A stretch of DNA of 64,000 bases from DASZIT01 sp052143315 (GCA_052143315.1 JBKQTE010000097.1:62001-126000), one strand, 5' to 3'; shown: positions 40,672 to 50,005, counted from the first letter of the stretch. Notes: generated by a model not told the origin, from the sequence alone. Numbers and translations: made by a program.

Positions 40672-41261
40672 CACGTCTCCTTGGACGTGGGTGGTCGTCC
40701 CGGACCGTCCCCAATGGTGACGCCGCTCGATACGACGCTGGCTGCGAGCCGTCCGCCCCATTCTCGGGCGCGGGCCTCCTCACCCGGCTCGAGGTGGTTC
40801 TTCAAGGTGACGAAGAAGCTCTCGGGCTTGGCCACCACCTCGAACCCGTGCCTCCGAAGCTTTCGGCTGATTGCCCTCGACGCCCTCCCTCTGAGAACCG
40901 CCGGACCCTTGAAGCGGGTGTCGAAGGCAGCAACCTTTGTGTGGCCCTGGCCCAGCGACCTGAGCCAGTCACGCACGCCTGGGCCTTGGGCGTCGCCATC
41001 GAGCACCAGATCGTTCTTGGGGTGTTGCGCAGTGGCGGTCGCCCACGTGCGGGTGCGGGCTCGGCTCATGCCGTGAAAGTGGGTGGGACCGCCCACCACG
41101 AGCAGGTCGGCGTCGCCCAACCGTTGGCGGCCTGCCTCAACCACCGGGACCACGACCACGTTGTCCGCCGGCTCAAGGCCCCGGCCAATACCCTTTCCGA
41201 TGGCATCGCCGATCGCGTGCGTGTTACCGAACATCGACTCGTAGACGATCACCGCCCGCAT
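40671..41261 (-). CDS. Flavodoxin-like protein
   Basis: The protein has 196 residues. 'MRAVIVYESMFGNTHAIGDA' carries the FMN phosphate loop (S-M-F-G-N-T), and 'DLLVVGGPTHFHGMSR' is the second flavin loop. It may shuttle electrons or act as a quinone reductase. ATG 41261 is favoured over GTG 41267 because the GGGAGG site lies 7 nt before the ATG. It is coupled to the downstream dienelactone hydrolase by a TGATG overlap. Confidence 0.88.
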   Translation of the reverse strand: MRAVIVYESMFGNTHAIGDAIGKGIGRGLEPADNVVVVPVVEAGRQRLGDADLLVVGGPTHFHGMSRARTRTWATATAQHPKNDLVLDGDAQGPGVRDWLRSLGQGHTKVAAFDTRFKGPAVLRGRASRAISRKLRRHGFEVVAKPESFFVTLKNHLEPGEEARAREWGGRLAASVVSSGVTIGDGPGRPPTSKET

Positions 41262-41567
41262 GGCCACACCTCCCGTGCTCGCCGACCCTTTGAAGCCGTC
41301 TTACGCCGAGCACGCTAGCTCTGCTCGACCGATCGCCGGGAGGGAGGGATGCCTGAGCGCCTTCGAGCGGCGCCTCCGGTACGCCACTGGCGAGGTCAAC
41401 GCTTTCGACAGGATCGAGTAGGACTCACTGCACGGATCGGCGGCGCCTCTCATGCACTTTGGTACTTGTTGGGAGCGTCTGGGCGGTCGTGGGCTCCCGA
41501 CGCTCCCGGAAGCCCTGGAACTGGGCCATAGTGGTTCTTCATCGAGCCAGAGAGGTGGCACCGCACC
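41262..41567. other. Divergent intergenic region (306 bp)
   Basis: It separates the leftward flavodoxin gene from the rightward CYTH-CHAD gene. I see no gene, hairpin or clear operator in it. Confidence 0.45.
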
Positions 41568-43091
41568 ATGGCGCCTGACGCGAGTTCGATCGAACGAGAG
41601 GTGAAGTTCGAGACCGGTCCGGCGTTCTCGCTGCCCGATCTCCGGGGAGTGGTGGGGGAGACGGTGGCTCTGCCTGAGCTGGAGCTGCGGGCCGCCTACT
41701 TCGACTCCTCCGACTTCCGGCTCTGGCAGCAGGGCATCACGTTCCGCCACCGGACGGGCGAGGGTCCCGAGCAGGGAGTGTGGACGATGAAGCTCCCGGC
41801 CGACAGCCGAGGGGTGACCCTCGATCGGTCCGAGCTCAACTGGGCGGGCGATCGCCGGTCGGTCCCCCCGGAGGCCGCCCGGATCGTGAGGGGAGTCCTC
41901 CGTCACTCGCCGCTCGACCAGATCGTCGAGCTGGTCACGACACGGACCAGGCTGGCGTTGGTCGATACCGACGGGGTGCCACTGGGCGAGGTCGACGACG
42001 ACTCGGTGACGGTCATCGGCGGCCAGCGGGACGGTCTCCGGTTCCGTCAGGTCGAGGTGGAGCTGGCGGACGCAGGGGAGACGGTGATCGACGCGGTGGT
42101 GGCCGAGTTCCGGAAGGCCGGCGTGCTCCCGGGACAGCAGCCGAAGCTGGCCAGGGCGCTGGAACTACCCCCGCGCCGGTCGGGGGCGGTCTCCCGGCTG
42201 GGCGGATCGTCCTCGTTGGGGGAGGTGGTCAGGGCCAGTGTCGCCGATGCCTTCGAGCGGACCCTCGACCACGACTACCGCCTCCGGCTCGGGCCGGGCG
42301 AGGTGGCGCCGCACGACGTGCACCAGGCCAGGGTGGCCACCCGGCGCCTCCGATCGGATCTCAAGACCTTGGCCACCGCCCTCGATCCGGAGTGGGTGGG
42401 GCACACCCGCACCGAGCTCAGGTGGCTGGGCGAAGCGCTCGGGGGGGTGCGTGATCTCGACGTCCTGGCCCTGCAGCTTCCCGCCGGCGACCCGAGCGGG
42501 GAGGCGCTGGCCGGGGTGCTGGCCGAAGAGCGGGGGCAGGCCGTCGGGCGCCTCGTCGAGGTCCTGGAGAGCGACCGGTACCTGGTGCTCCTCGACCGGC
42601 TCGATGCCGCCGTCGAGCGTCCCCCGTTCATCGCAGGCCCGACGGGCGGGAGCGGCGCCTCCCGGCACCTGGGCCCCGGCGACCTCGCCAGCCAGGTGCT
42701 CCCCGACATGGTGGGCAGTGCCTGGACTGCGTTGCGTCGCAAGGTCCGCCGGTCCGGTTCCCGTCCGAGCGACCTCCAGCTGCACCGGATCCGGATCGGG
42801 TCCAAGCAGCTCCGGTACGCCGCCGAGCTGGCGGAACCGGTGATCGGCGAGCCGGCCCGACGGGCGGCGGCGGCGGCCGAGGAGCTCCAGACGGTCCTCG
42901 GAGAGCACCACGACGCGGTGGCCGCCGAGGAGTGGTGCCGCCGTGTCGGCCTGGGCGCCACCTCGGCGGTGGCCTCCGCCGCCGGACGGATGGCCGAGGC
43001 GCAGGTCCGGCGGCAGCGGCAGACGCGGCGGCAGTGGCGGCCGGTGTGGGAGAAGCTCGACACGGAGGAGCTCTGGTCCTGGCTCAACTGA
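41568..43091 (+). CDS. CYTH-CHAD domain protein
   Basis: The protein has 507 residues. The N-terminal CYTH domain (about 1-205) starts 'SSIEREVKFETGP' with the ExExK signature and has alternating acidic and basic strands that bind triphosphates. The C-terminal CHAD domain (about 220-500) is helical and histidine/arginine-rich: 'VHQARVATRRLRSDLKTL', 'LHRIRIGSKQLRYAAEL' and 'VLGEHHDAVAAEEW'. CHAD domains bind inorganic polyphosphate, and the pair suggests polyphosphate or triphosphate metabolism. ATG 41568 has GAGAGGTGG upstream. It converges on RNase Z with 23 bp between stops. Confidence 0.93.
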   Translation: MAPDASSIEREVKFETGPAFSLPDLRGVVGETVALPELELRAAYFDSSDFRLWQQGITFRHRTGEGPEQGVWTMKLPADSRGVTLDRSELNWAGDRRSVPPEAARIVRGVLRHSPLDQIVELVTTRTRLALVDTDGVPLGEVDDDSVTVIGGQRDGLRFRQVEVELADAGETVIDAVVAEFRKAGVLPGQQPKLARALELPPRRSGAVSRLGGSSSLGEVVRASVADAFERTLDHDYRLRLGPGEVAPHDVHQARVATRRLRSDLKTLATALDPEWVGHTRTELRWLGEALGGVRDLDVLALQLPAGDPSGEALAGVLAEERGQAVGRLVEVLESDRYLVLLDRLDAAVERPPFIAGPTGGSGASRHLGPGDLASQVLPDMVGSAWTALRRKVRRSGSRPSDLQLHRIRIGSKQLRYAAELAEPVIGEPARRAAAAAEELQTVLGEHHDAVAAEEWCRRVGLGATSAVASAAGRMAEAQVRRQRQTRRQWRPVWEKLDTEELWSWLN

Positions 43092-43114
43092 CTGGCTCCG
43101 CCGGGACCCGGTGC

Positions 43115-44047
43115 TCAGCCCCCGTCGCCCGGGAGCGCACGGCGAGGCGGCACCGGCACCCGCACCAGGTCCTCGGCCGCCACCACGTCGGGGAAGATGG
43201 CCGCCGCCTGGTCGAGGAGGAGCCGGCTGTCCGGGTAGCGCTGGGAGAAGTGGGTGAGGACCAGGCGGCGTGCCCCCGCGTCTCTCGCCACCCGGGCGGC
43301 ATCGGCGGCCGTCAGGTGCCGATACCGTCGGGCCAGGTCGGCGTCCTCGGTGGCGAACGTCGACTCGCAGATCAACAGGTCGGCCTCGGCGGCCAGGGTG
43401 ACGGCGGCGTCGCAGACCCCGGTGTCCATGACGAACGCCACCCGCTGGCCTCGCCGGGGCACGCTGACCTCCGCCAGGTCGACCCGTCGCCCGTCGACCT
43501 CCACGGTGCCGGAACGCTGCAGGCGCCCGACCGCCGGTCCTTGCACGCCCGCCTCCCGCAGGCGCCCGGGCACCATGCGCCTGCCGTCCGGCTCCTCCAC
43601 CCGCCACCCGAAGGTCTCCGGCTCGTGGTCCAGCCGTCCGGCCACGATGGTCAGCGTCCCATCGTCGACCGCCGTACCGTCACGTTCCACCGGTACCGGA
43701 CGGATATCGGCGCGGTCCCGGAACACCGAGGCGTGCCGGAGTCGTTGGAAGTACTCGATGCCGGAGGCGGGGAAGAGGACGTCGACCGGGTGGGGCACCT
43801 GGTCCAACGACAGGCGCTGGAGTACCCCGGGGAGGCCGAGGCAGTGGTCACCGTGGAAGTGGGTGATGCAGATGTGGCCGATCGACCAGGCGGAGACCCC
43901 GGCCAGCAGCAGCTGCCTCTGGGTCCCCTCGCCCGGGTCGAAGAGGATGGATCTGCCGTCCCAGCGCAGGAGGCAACCGTTGTGGCTCCTCCGCCGGGTG
44001 GGGGCCTGGCTGGCCGTCCCCAGCACCACCAGCTCCCGTGCGGACAT
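43115..44047 (-). CDS. rnz: Ribonuclease Z
   Basis: The protein has 310 residues of metallo-beta-lactamase fold: 'ELVVLGTASQAPTRRRSHN', 'ILFDPGEGTQRQLLLAG', the metal motif 'THFHGDH' (62-68), 'VMDTGVCDAAV', 'ADLLICESTFATEDADLAR' and the last metal site 'LVLTHFSQRYPD'. It cuts the 3' trailer from tRNA precursors to expose the end for CCA addition. ATG 44047 is the start. It lies divergent from the GAF-ANTAR gene. Confidence 0.95.
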   Translation of the reverse strand: MSARELVVLGTASQAPTRRRSHNGCLLRWDGRSILFDPGEGTQRQLLLAGVSAWSIGHICITHFHGDHCLGLPGVLQRLSLDQVPHPVDVLFPASGIEYFQRLRHASVFRDRADIRPVPVERDGTAVDDGTLTIVAGRLDHEPETFGWRVEEPDGRRMVPGRLREAGVQGPAVGRLQRSGTVEVDGRRVDLAEVSVPRRGQRVAFVMDTGVCDAAVTLAAEADLLICESTFATEDADLARRYRHLTAADAARVARDAGARRLVLTHFSQRYPDSRLLLDQAAAIFPDVVAAEDLVRVPVPPRRALPGDGG

Positions 44048-44187
44048 GTGCCAGTCTTGCCCTTGCCGGCCGGATGTGCCGGGCAGGGACCATGGCTCCC
44101 GAAGAACGGCGCGGTGTTCCAGCCGTCCGGAGCGGCCACCGGACAGGCGGCCCGGACGCCGACATCGATCGGGGGGTCGTTCGGGGA

Positions 44188-44904
44188 GTGAGTACGGTTG
44201 GTCCCGTGGAGGAGGATCCGGAGCTCCAGCTCGCCCAGACGTTCGGGGAGATCGCCCGCGTGCTGGTCGCCGAGGACGACCCGCAGGCCACCATCGACCG
44301 GATCGTGCGTCTGGCCGTGAGTACCATCGACAACTGCCAGCACGCCGGCATCATCGTCATCGACGGGCTCCGGATCAGTTCACCGGCGTCGAGTGACGAC
44401 GTACCGGCCCTCCTCGACCGGCTGCAGTCCGAGACCGGCGAAGGACCTTGCGTGGACGCCATCAGGGACCGTGCGGTCTTCTACACCGGCCATCTGTCCA
44501 GCGAGCATCGATGGCCCCACTTCGCCGCCCGGGCCAAGGCGGAGTCGGGCATCGAGAGCATCCTCTCCTTCCGCCTCTTCACCGAGGCAGGCACGTTGGG
44601 GGCGCTCAACCTCTTCTCGACCGTTCCGGACGCCTTCGACTGGCACGACACCGCCGTCGGGGCCATCTTCGCCGCTCACGCCGCAGTCGCCTGGTCGACC
44701 TCGCAGGCGATCGAGAACCTCCGCCAGGGAATGGAGAGCCGTCAGCTGATCGGCGAGGCCACCGGCATCCTGATGGCACGGGAGCACATCAGCTCCGCGG
44801 CGGCCTTCGACATCCTGCGGCGGTCGTCCCAACGTCTCAACGTCAAGCTGCGCCTCATCGCCGAGCAGGTCGCCCGCCCGGAGGGCTCCTCCGAGGTCGG
44901 CTGA
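44188..44904 (+). CDS. GAF-ANTAR domain antitermination regulator
   Basis: The protein has about 238 residues. A GAF domain covers about 20-165 ('FGEIARVLVAEDDPQATIDR', 'LQSETGEGPCVDAIRDRAVF', 'ILSFRLFTEAGTLGALNLFS'), and a C-terminal ANTAR RNA-binding domain follows ('MESRQLIGEATGILMAREHI', 'AAFDILRRSSQRLNVKLR'). Such proteins sense a ligand and bind paired hairpins in nascent mRNA to suppress termination. The start is GTG 44188 with GGGGA just before it; GTG 44206 is an alternative. Confidence 0.92.
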   Translation: MSTVGPVEEDPELQLAQTFGEIARVLVAEDDPQATIDRIVRLAVSTIDNCQHAGIIVIDGLRISSPASSDDVPALLDRLQSETGEGPCVDAIRDRAVFYTGHLSSEHRWPHFAARAKAESGIESILSFRLFTEAGTLGALNLFSTVPDAFDWHDTAVGAIFAAHAAVAWSTSQAIENLRQGMESRQLIGEATGILMAREHISSAAAFDILRRSSQRLNVKLRLIAEQVARPEGSSEVG

Positions 44905-45068
44905 AGCCGTCCCCGTCCGGCCCAGAGCGCCGTCCGCGACATCAGGCCTAGGGTCGGGGACATCCGATCCGCCCCTCACGCCCACCCACCCACCGGTCGC
45001 CTCGGGGCGACCGAGCCGGTGACCGGCGCCGGTGGGGCCCATGCCCGGGCGCTCCCTGGCCGCAACTC

Positions 45069-46205
45069 ATGAGCCTCCGGCGGCCCTCTGGCGAAGTGGG
45101 CGACGTGCTGGTGGTGGACGCCGGATCCCACAGCCTCCGGTTGGTGGTCGTCACCCAGGCCGGGGAGCGGGCCCGGGAGAGCGTGGTCGAATCGCCACCG
45201 ACCTCGGACGAGGCCCACGAGCTGCTCGACCGGTTCCTCGACGACATCGGCGACGTGGCGGCCGTCGGCCACCGTGTGGTGCACGGCGGCGACCGCATCA
45301 CCGAGGCGGTGGTGGTGACCGACCAGGTGCTCGAGGCACTGGGCGAGGCTGCCCCCCTCGCCCCCCTCCACATGCCGCCGGCGCTACGGACGATCGCCGA
45401 GGTGCGGCGCCGCTTGCCGGAGCTGCCCCAGGTGGTCGCCGTCGACACCGCCTTTCATGCCGGCATGCCGCCGGTCGCCCGCACCTACGCCCTGCCGGCT
45501 GAGTGGCGCTGGCGGTGGGGGCTTCGCCGCTTCGGCTTCCACGGGCTCTCCTACGCCTCCGCCCTGCCCCGGGCGGCGGCCATGCTCGACACCCGTCCCG
45601 AACAGCTGTCGTGCGTGATGGCCCATCTGGGCGGCGGGTCCTCGACGTGCGCCGTCCGCCATGGCCGGAGCGTCTGGACGTCGATGGGCTATACGCCCCT
45701 CGACGGGCTGGTCATGGGGACGCGCAGCGGGAGCGTCGACCCCGGGCTGCTGCTCGACCTCCTCGGCCGCCGGGGCCTCTCCCGCCACGAGCTGGCCACC
45801 GGCCTCGAGCAGCACTCCGGTCTGCTGGGGCTGTCGGACGGCCGGAGCTCCGACACCCGCGACCTGACCAGCGCGGCGGCCGCCGGTGACCTGCCCTCGA
45901 GGCTGGCGCTCGACGTCTTCGTGCTGCGCGCCCGGCAGGGGATCGCCGAGGCGGCGGTCTGTCTCGACCGGCTGGACGCCCTGGTCCTCACCGGTGAGAT
46001 CGCCGGGGACCAGCCGGACCTGGTGGCGGCCGTCTGTGCCGGGCTCGCCCCGCTTGGCGTCAGCGGGGACGTGGACGCCGCCGTCGGGACCGACGCCCTC
46101 ATCAGCGCCCCTTCGGCGCGGATCCCGGTGATGGTGCTGACCGTGGACGAGGACCTGCAGGTGGCGGCGGAGACCAGGCGGGTGCTGGGGGGGTCGTCGG
46201 GTTGA
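45069..46205 (+). CDS. ackA: Acetate kinase
   Basis: The protein has 378 residues, slightly short for the family. Landmarks are 'VLVVDAGSHSLRL', 'GHRVVHGGD', 'DTAFHAGMPPVARTY', 'RRFGFHGLSY', 'MAHLGGGSSTCAVRHG' and 'MGYTPLDGLVMGTRSGSVDP'. It interconverts acetate plus ATP with acetyl phosphate. The first segment has 'DAGSHSLRL' where many have 'NxGSSSxK', a mild change at the nucleotide-side loop. No phosphotransacetylase or phosphoketolase is adjacent. Confidence 0.92.
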   Translation: MSLRRPSGEVGDVLVVDAGSHSLRLVVVTQAGERARESVVESPPTSDEAHELLDRFLDDIGDVAAVGHRVVHGGDRITEAVVVTDQVLEALGEAAPLAPLHMPPALRTIAEVRRRLPELPQVVAVDTAFHAGMPPVARTYALPAEWRWRWGLRRFGFHGLSYASALPRAAAMLDTRPEQLSCVMAHLGGGSSTCAVRHGRSVWTSMGYTPLDGLVMGTRSGSVDPGLLLDLLGRRGLSRHELATGLEQHSGLLGLSDGRSSDTRDLTSAAAAGDLPSRLALDVFVLRARQGIAEAAVCLDRLDALVLTGEIAGDQPDLVAAVCAGLAPLGVSGDVDAAVGTDALISAPSARIPVMVLTVDEDLQVAAETRRVLGGSSG

Positions 46206-46238
46206 CCGGGCGCTGGCTCCCAACCCGTCGGGGTCGGG

Positions 46239-46721
46239 TCAGGCCGTCCTCGGGGCGCCCGGGGCCACCGTCCGGGCCAGGATGCCGAGGGTGGCCCGGA
46301 GGGCCCCCTCGGAGATGACCGGGAAGATCCCCGCCTCCTTCCAGACCGGGTCGATGGACGACCAGTCGTAGTAGGAGGTCACCAGGGTGCCGCCCTCCGC
46401 CGGCTCGAGCCGGTAGCCGTAGATGTGGCCGATGGGGGGACGGATCTGGCCGAGGACGGTCCAGGCGATCTCGCGGTCGGGGATCAGGGTGGTGATGGTG
46501 ACCGTCACGTCGTAGAGGCCCATCGGGTAGTCGTGCAGCGCTTCGCGGTCCATGTGCACGGTGAAGGTGTCTCCCGCCGCCGCCACCGGTGTCCCGGTGG
46601 CCCCCATCAGCATGCCGGAGCTGTCGATGGCCACATGTCCGAGCGGGTCGGACAGCAGCCCGAAGATCGTCGCCGGGTCGGCCGGGACCAGTCGCTGGAC
46701 TTCCATCCGCTCGGGTGCCAT
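46239..46721 (-). CDS. SRPBCC-family (polyketide cyclase-like) protein
   Basis: The protein has 160 residues: 'EVQRLVPADPATIFGLLSDP', 'DREIAWTVLGQIRPPIGHIY', 'GYRLEPAEGGTLVTSYYDWS'. This is a START-like hydrophobic-ligand fold close to the polyketide_cyc2 group. Actinobacterial genomes carry many such genes next to LLM enzymes; here the LLM gene lies 75 bp upstream on the same strand. Ligand unknown. Confidence 0.85.
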   Translation of the reverse strand: MAPERMEVQRLVPADPATIFGLLSDPLGHVAIDSSGMLMGATGTPVAAAGDTFTVHMDREALHDYPMGLYDVTVTITTLIPDREIAWTVLGQIRPPIGHIYGYRLEPAEGGTLVTSYYDWSSIDPVWKEAGIFPVISEGALRATLGILARTVAPGAPRTA

Positions 46722-46795
46722 GCCGCCATCATGTCACCCGGGCCCGAAACGGCCCCGATGCCCTGGTCGTAGTCGGCTGGCGGGAGCGTGGCGGG

Positions 46796-47752
46796 CTACG
46801 AGGCGGCGGTCCGGAAGGCGGCGACCACCTCGCCGAAGTAGTCGACGGCGGCCTGGTACCCCGCCGGCGGGGTGGTGGCCAGGCGGAAGTCGGTGACCCC
46901 GGCACCACGGAGCCGAGGCACCGCCTCCATGGTCCGGGCCAGGTCGAGGGAGTCGTCGTCCCCCCGCACCGCACGCAGGTTGCCGACCACCCCGACCTCG
47001 GCCCACTCCCGCCCGCGCTCGGACAGTGCGGCGCGCATCCGGCCGATGCCGCCGTCGACGTCGGCGGCGTCCGGTCCCCACGGGATCCACGCCGAGCCGT
47101 ACCGGGCCAGCCGGTCCATCGATCGGGGGTTGACCGTGCCGCTCACCCAGATCGGCACGCCGCCGGGCTGGACCGGCTTGGGCATCTGGTGGATGTCGGT
47201 GAAGGAGAGCTCGTCGCTCTGGTAGGAGGCGGTCCGGTTGCCCCAGAGCGTCTGGCACACCTCGATGGTGTGGTCGAGGAGCCGTCCCCGCCCGTCGAAC
47301 GACAACCCCGCCGCCTCGTACTCCTCGCGTTGCCATCCGACCCCGACCCCGATGTCGAGCCGCCCCCCGGACAGGACGTCGACGGTGGCGGCCATCTTGG
47401 CCAGCACCACCGGTCGCCGGAGGGCGGCAATGAGGATGTTGGTGGCGAACCGCACCCGGGAGGTCACCGCGGTCAGATGGGCGATGGTGGTGATGGGGTC
47501 GAGCCACGCCCCGTCGGGACCGGTCGGCTGCTTCCCGCCCCGGATGCCCCCGTTGGCCGGGTCGGCGTAGGCGCCGAGGTGCTCGCCGAAGACGACGTGG
47601 TCGGACACCGCCAGCCGGTCGAGCCCGGCGTCGTCCGCCGCCCGGGCGAGCTCGACCAGCGGGGTCCAGTCGCCCGGATCGTCGGCGGCGAACGTCCGGA
47701 GCGTGGTGGACAGTTGGGGGGTCACGCCGGCCGAGCGTACCGACCAGACCAT
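46796..47752 (-). CDS. LLM class F420-dependent oxidoreductase
   Basis: The protein has about 318 residues: 'LAVSDHVVFGEHLGAYADPA', 'ATNILIAALRRPVVLAKMAA', 'DVLSGGRLDIGVGVGWQREE' and 'GVPIWVSGTVNPRSMDRLAR'. These are characteristic of the 300-residue F420-dependent luciferase-like family, which reduces or dehydrogenates diverse substrates with F420. ATG 47752 is used; GTG 47725, nearer the usual family N-terminus, is an alternative, and neither has a strong ribosome site. It precedes an SRPBCC gene. Confidence 0.9.
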   Translation of the reverse strand: MVWSVRSAGVTPQLSTTLRTFAADDPGDWTPLVELARAADDAGLDRLAVSDHVVFGEHLGAYADPANGGIRGGKQPTGPDGAWLDPITTIAHLTAVTSRVRFATNILIAALRRPVVLAKMAATVDVLSGGRLDIGVGVGWQREEYEAAGLSFDGRGRLLDHTIEVCQTLWGNRTASYQSDELSFTDIHQMPKPVQPGGVPIWVSGTVNPRSMDRLARYGSAWIPWGPDAADVDGGIGRMRAALSERGREWAEVGVVGNLRAVRGDDDSLDLARTMEAVPRLRGAGVTDFRLATTPPAGYQAAVDYFGEVVAAFRTAAS

Positions 47753-47794
47753 GGCGCCGCACCGGGGGACGGCTGTGGGGCGTCCGCCGGGTTG

Positions 47795-47836
47795 CACCGG
47801 AGTCGGAGCGCCCCGTGGGGCACCCCGACTCCGGTG
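47795..47836 (-). terminator. Strong nested hairpin terminator
   Basis: CACCGGAGTCGG (47795-47806) pairs exactly with 47825-47836, and an inner GCCCC-GT-GGGGC stem extends it. It begins 4 bp past the stop of the beta-propeller gene, as expected for a GC-rich actinobacterial terminator without a T-run, and insulates the LLM gene downstream. Confidence 0.8.
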
Positions 47837-47839
47837 ACG

Positions 47840-49000
47840 TCAGGAGGCGGCGATGCCCTCGCCGCCGACGGCGCCGGCCACGGTGACCGAGCCGACCCGG
47901 GTCAGCGTGCCGCCGGCACCGATCTGGAAGCTGTCGACGATCCCGTCGGCGCCCGTCTGGACGTACAGGAACCGACCGTCCGCCGAGGCGGCGGCGTCAA
48001 CGGTGCCGGGGTCGGTGGCGGTGGTGCCCACCAGGGCGAGCTCCCCGCTCCAGGCTGGCCGGAGCTCGCTGACGGTTCCACTGCCGGCGTTGGAGGCGTA
48101 GAGGAACCCGTCCGCCGGCGCCACCCAGCAGGTCGCCGCCTGCCCGGTGGCGACGACGTCGAGCGGGCTGACCGTCCCGCGGTGGGTGAGGGCGAAGGTC
48201 GCCACCGAGTTGGTACCGGCTTCGGCCACCACCAGGTGCCCGCCCTGATCGAAGGTGACGGCGAAGGGGACCGCCCCCGGCTCGGCGTTCACCACCGGGC
48301 TCTGGGACAGCCAGCCGAAGGGCCCCACCGCGAAGACGTCGATGTCGCTGCCGTTCGCCTTGGTGGTGACGATCAACTGCGAGCCGTCGGGCGAGAAGGC
48401 CACCTGGCCGGGCGTGTGGGTGAACTGGGGCGTGGCCGTCGGGTCGAGCCCGAGGGGGCGCGTCGAGCCGGGTAGCGGTACCAGGCGACCGGAGAAACTG
48501 AAGAACCCGCTCACCGAGCCACCGTTCTCGGCATTGAGGACCTCGACGGAGTCGTCGTGGACGGCCACGCTGACCGGGAATGCTCCCCCGGACGGGACGA
48601 TCTGGCGCAGAGCCAGGCGATCGCCCCGGACCGAGAAGACCGAGACGGAGTCGCTCCCGGCGTTGACGGCGTAGAGCAGCTGGTGCACCTGGTCGTAGGC
48701 CAATGATCCCTGGGACGCCAGGTGGTCGACCACCGACCCGGTGAGCGATCCCCCCAGGCCTCCGGTGTCGTAGGTGCCGTCCTGCAGGAGTTGACCGGTG
48801 ACGGACGCGGTGAAGGCCACCACCTGGTTGCCGGCGGCGTTGTCGGTCTGGACGAACACGGCGGGCCCGGGGTCACCGGGGTCGCTCGGACCCGGTGCCG
48901 CCCCGGCGGGGGAGGCCCCGCCGAGCGGCCCGGCGAGGATGCCGGTCGCCGCCAGGGCAAGGCCGGCCAACGGTGGGATGAGACGGTTGGGACGCTTCAT
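47840..49000 (-). CDS. Secreted beta-propeller (lactonase-like) protein
   Basis: The protein has 386 residues. A signal peptide (about 1-34) with 'KRPNRLIPPLAGLALAATGI' ends at 'SPAGAAPG'. The mature part has repeated 'LLYAVNAGSDSVSVFSV', 'QVAFSPDGSQLIVTTKANGS', 'LVVAEAGTNSVATFAL' and 'FLYASNAGSGTVSELRP' blades, the pattern of 7-bladed YVTN/lactonase-like propellers. It is exported and may bind or hydrolyse a ligand outside the cell. ATG 49000 follows AGGAGAT. It is divergent from an ECF sigma/anti-sigma pair and probably is its target. Confidence 0.88.
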   Translation of the reverse strand: MKRPNRLIPPLAGLALAATGILAGPLGGASPAGAAPGPSDPGDPGPAVFVQTDNAAGNQVVAFTASVTGQLLQDGTYDTGGLGGSLTGSVVDHLASQGSLAYDQVHQLLYAVNAGSDSVSVFSVRGDRLALRQIVPSGGAFPVSVAVHDDSVEVLNAENGGSVSGFFSFSGRLVPLPGSTRPLGLDPTATPQFTHTPGQVAFSPDGSQLIVTTKANGSDIDVFAVGPFGWLSQSPVVNAEPGAVPFAVTFDQGGHLVVAEAGTNSVATFALTHRGTVSPLDVVATGQAATCWVAPADGFLYASNAGSGTVSELRPAWSGELALVGTTATDPGTVDAAASADGRFLYVQTGADGIVDSFQIGAGGTLTRVGSVTVAGAVGGEGIAAS

Positions 49001-49145
49001 GGACGGATCTCCTGTTCGAGGGGTACTGATGGTTCAGTCCTCGTCAGGGAGCCGCCTGTTACAGACATCCTTCGTCGACGGACCGGTACCGGCGTCGGGC
49101 GGGCGACGGCGATTGGCGAGATGGCGACAGGTAGGCTCCTCGGCG

Positions 49146-49736
49146 GTGAGGAGCGACGAGGAACTGACCGGGCTCCTGCGCCACGGCGACGAGGACGCCT
49201 TCACCGAGTTGGTGGATCGGTACCATCTGCGCATCGTGGGATTGGCTCAATCGGTGGTGGGAAGCCGGGAGACCGCCGAGGACGTGGCTCAGGACACGTG
49301 GGTGGCGGTGCTCCGAGGGGTCAACGAGTTCGAGGGCCGATCGGCGCTCCGCACCTGGCTGTTCCGGGTGTGCATCAATCGGGCCCGGTCGGCTGCCGGT
49401 CGGGAGCATCGGTACGTGGCCGGCGATACCGCCGAGCGGGCCGTCGACCCCCGTCGCTTCGACGCGTCGGGACAGTGGGCCTCGCCACTCGACGACTGGA
49501 CCGAGGCGATCGACAGCAGGATGGTGGCCGCCACCCTGGCCGTGCACGTGAGGGAGGCCATCGAGGATCTGCCGGATGTCCAGCGCCAAGTCGTAACGTT
49601 GCGGGATGTCGAGGGACTCTCGAGCGACGAGGTCTGCGAGGTGCTGTCGATCAGTGCGGGCAACGAGAGGGTGCTGCTCCACCGGGGTCGGTCGCGGCTG
49701 CGCGCCCTCTTCGAGATCCAGCTGAGGGGCGGTTGA
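49146..49736 (+). CDS. ECF-type RNA polymerase sigma factor
   Basis: The protein has 196 residues. Region 2 is 'DEDAFTELVDRYHLRIVGLA' and 'SRETAEDVAQDTWVAVLRGV', with 'SALRTWLFRVCINRARS'; region 4 is 'EAIEDLPDVQRQVVTLRDVE' and 'GLSSDEVCEVLSISAGNERV', 'LLHRGRSRLRALFE'. The start is GTG 49146; no ATG exists in a suitable position. A zinc anti-sigma gene follows directly (2-nt gap, or an overlap if TTG 49733 is used). It likely directs a small regulon that includes the divergent secreted propeller. Confidence 0.93.
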   Translation: MRSDEELTGLLRHGDEDAFTELVDRYHLRIVGLAQSVVGSRETAEDVAQDTWVAVLRGVNEFEGRSALRTWLFRVCINRARSAAGREHRYVAGDTAERAVDPRRFDASGQWASPLDDWTEAIDSRMVAATLAVHVREAIEDLPDVQRQVVTLRDVEGLSSDEVCEVLSISAGNERVLLHRGRSRLRALFEIQLRGG

Positions 49737-49738
49737 CC

Positions 49739-50005
49739 GTGCGGTTGCTCAACAGGGATCTGGAGTGTCAACAGGCGGTGGAGCTGGTCACCGACTACCT
49801 CGAGGGCGCACTGACCCCCCGGCAGCGGCGCCGGTTCGAGCGGCACATCCGCCGTTGCCCGAACTGCCGGGCCTACCTCGAGCAGATGCGCCTCACCATC
49901 GCCGCCGCCGCCGCCGGTGCCCCGATCGAGCTGCCCGACGCGGAGACGCGCGACGACCTGGTCCAACTGTTCCGGCGTGTTCGCCGGGACAGCCCGGACG
50001 CCTGA
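49739..50005 (+). CDS. Zinc-finger anti-sigma factor
   Basis: The protein has 88 residues with the ZAS motif H-x3-C-x2-C in 'FERHIRRCPNCRAYLEQM' preceded by 'DYLEGALTPRQRR'. There is no membrane helix, so it is a soluble anti-sigma of the RsrA/ChrR type and may sense redox or electrophiles through the zinc cysteines. The start is GTG 49739 or TTG 49733, which overlaps the sigma stop. Confidence 0.88.
   Translation: MRLLNRDLECQQAVELVTDYLEGALTPRQRRRFERHIRRCPNCRAYLEQMRLTIAAAAAGAPIELPDAETRDDLVQLFRRVRRDSPDA

Noticed and set aside
46589..48475. A 628-codon plus-strand frame
   Set aside because: It is antisense to the F420 LLM and beta-propeller genes.
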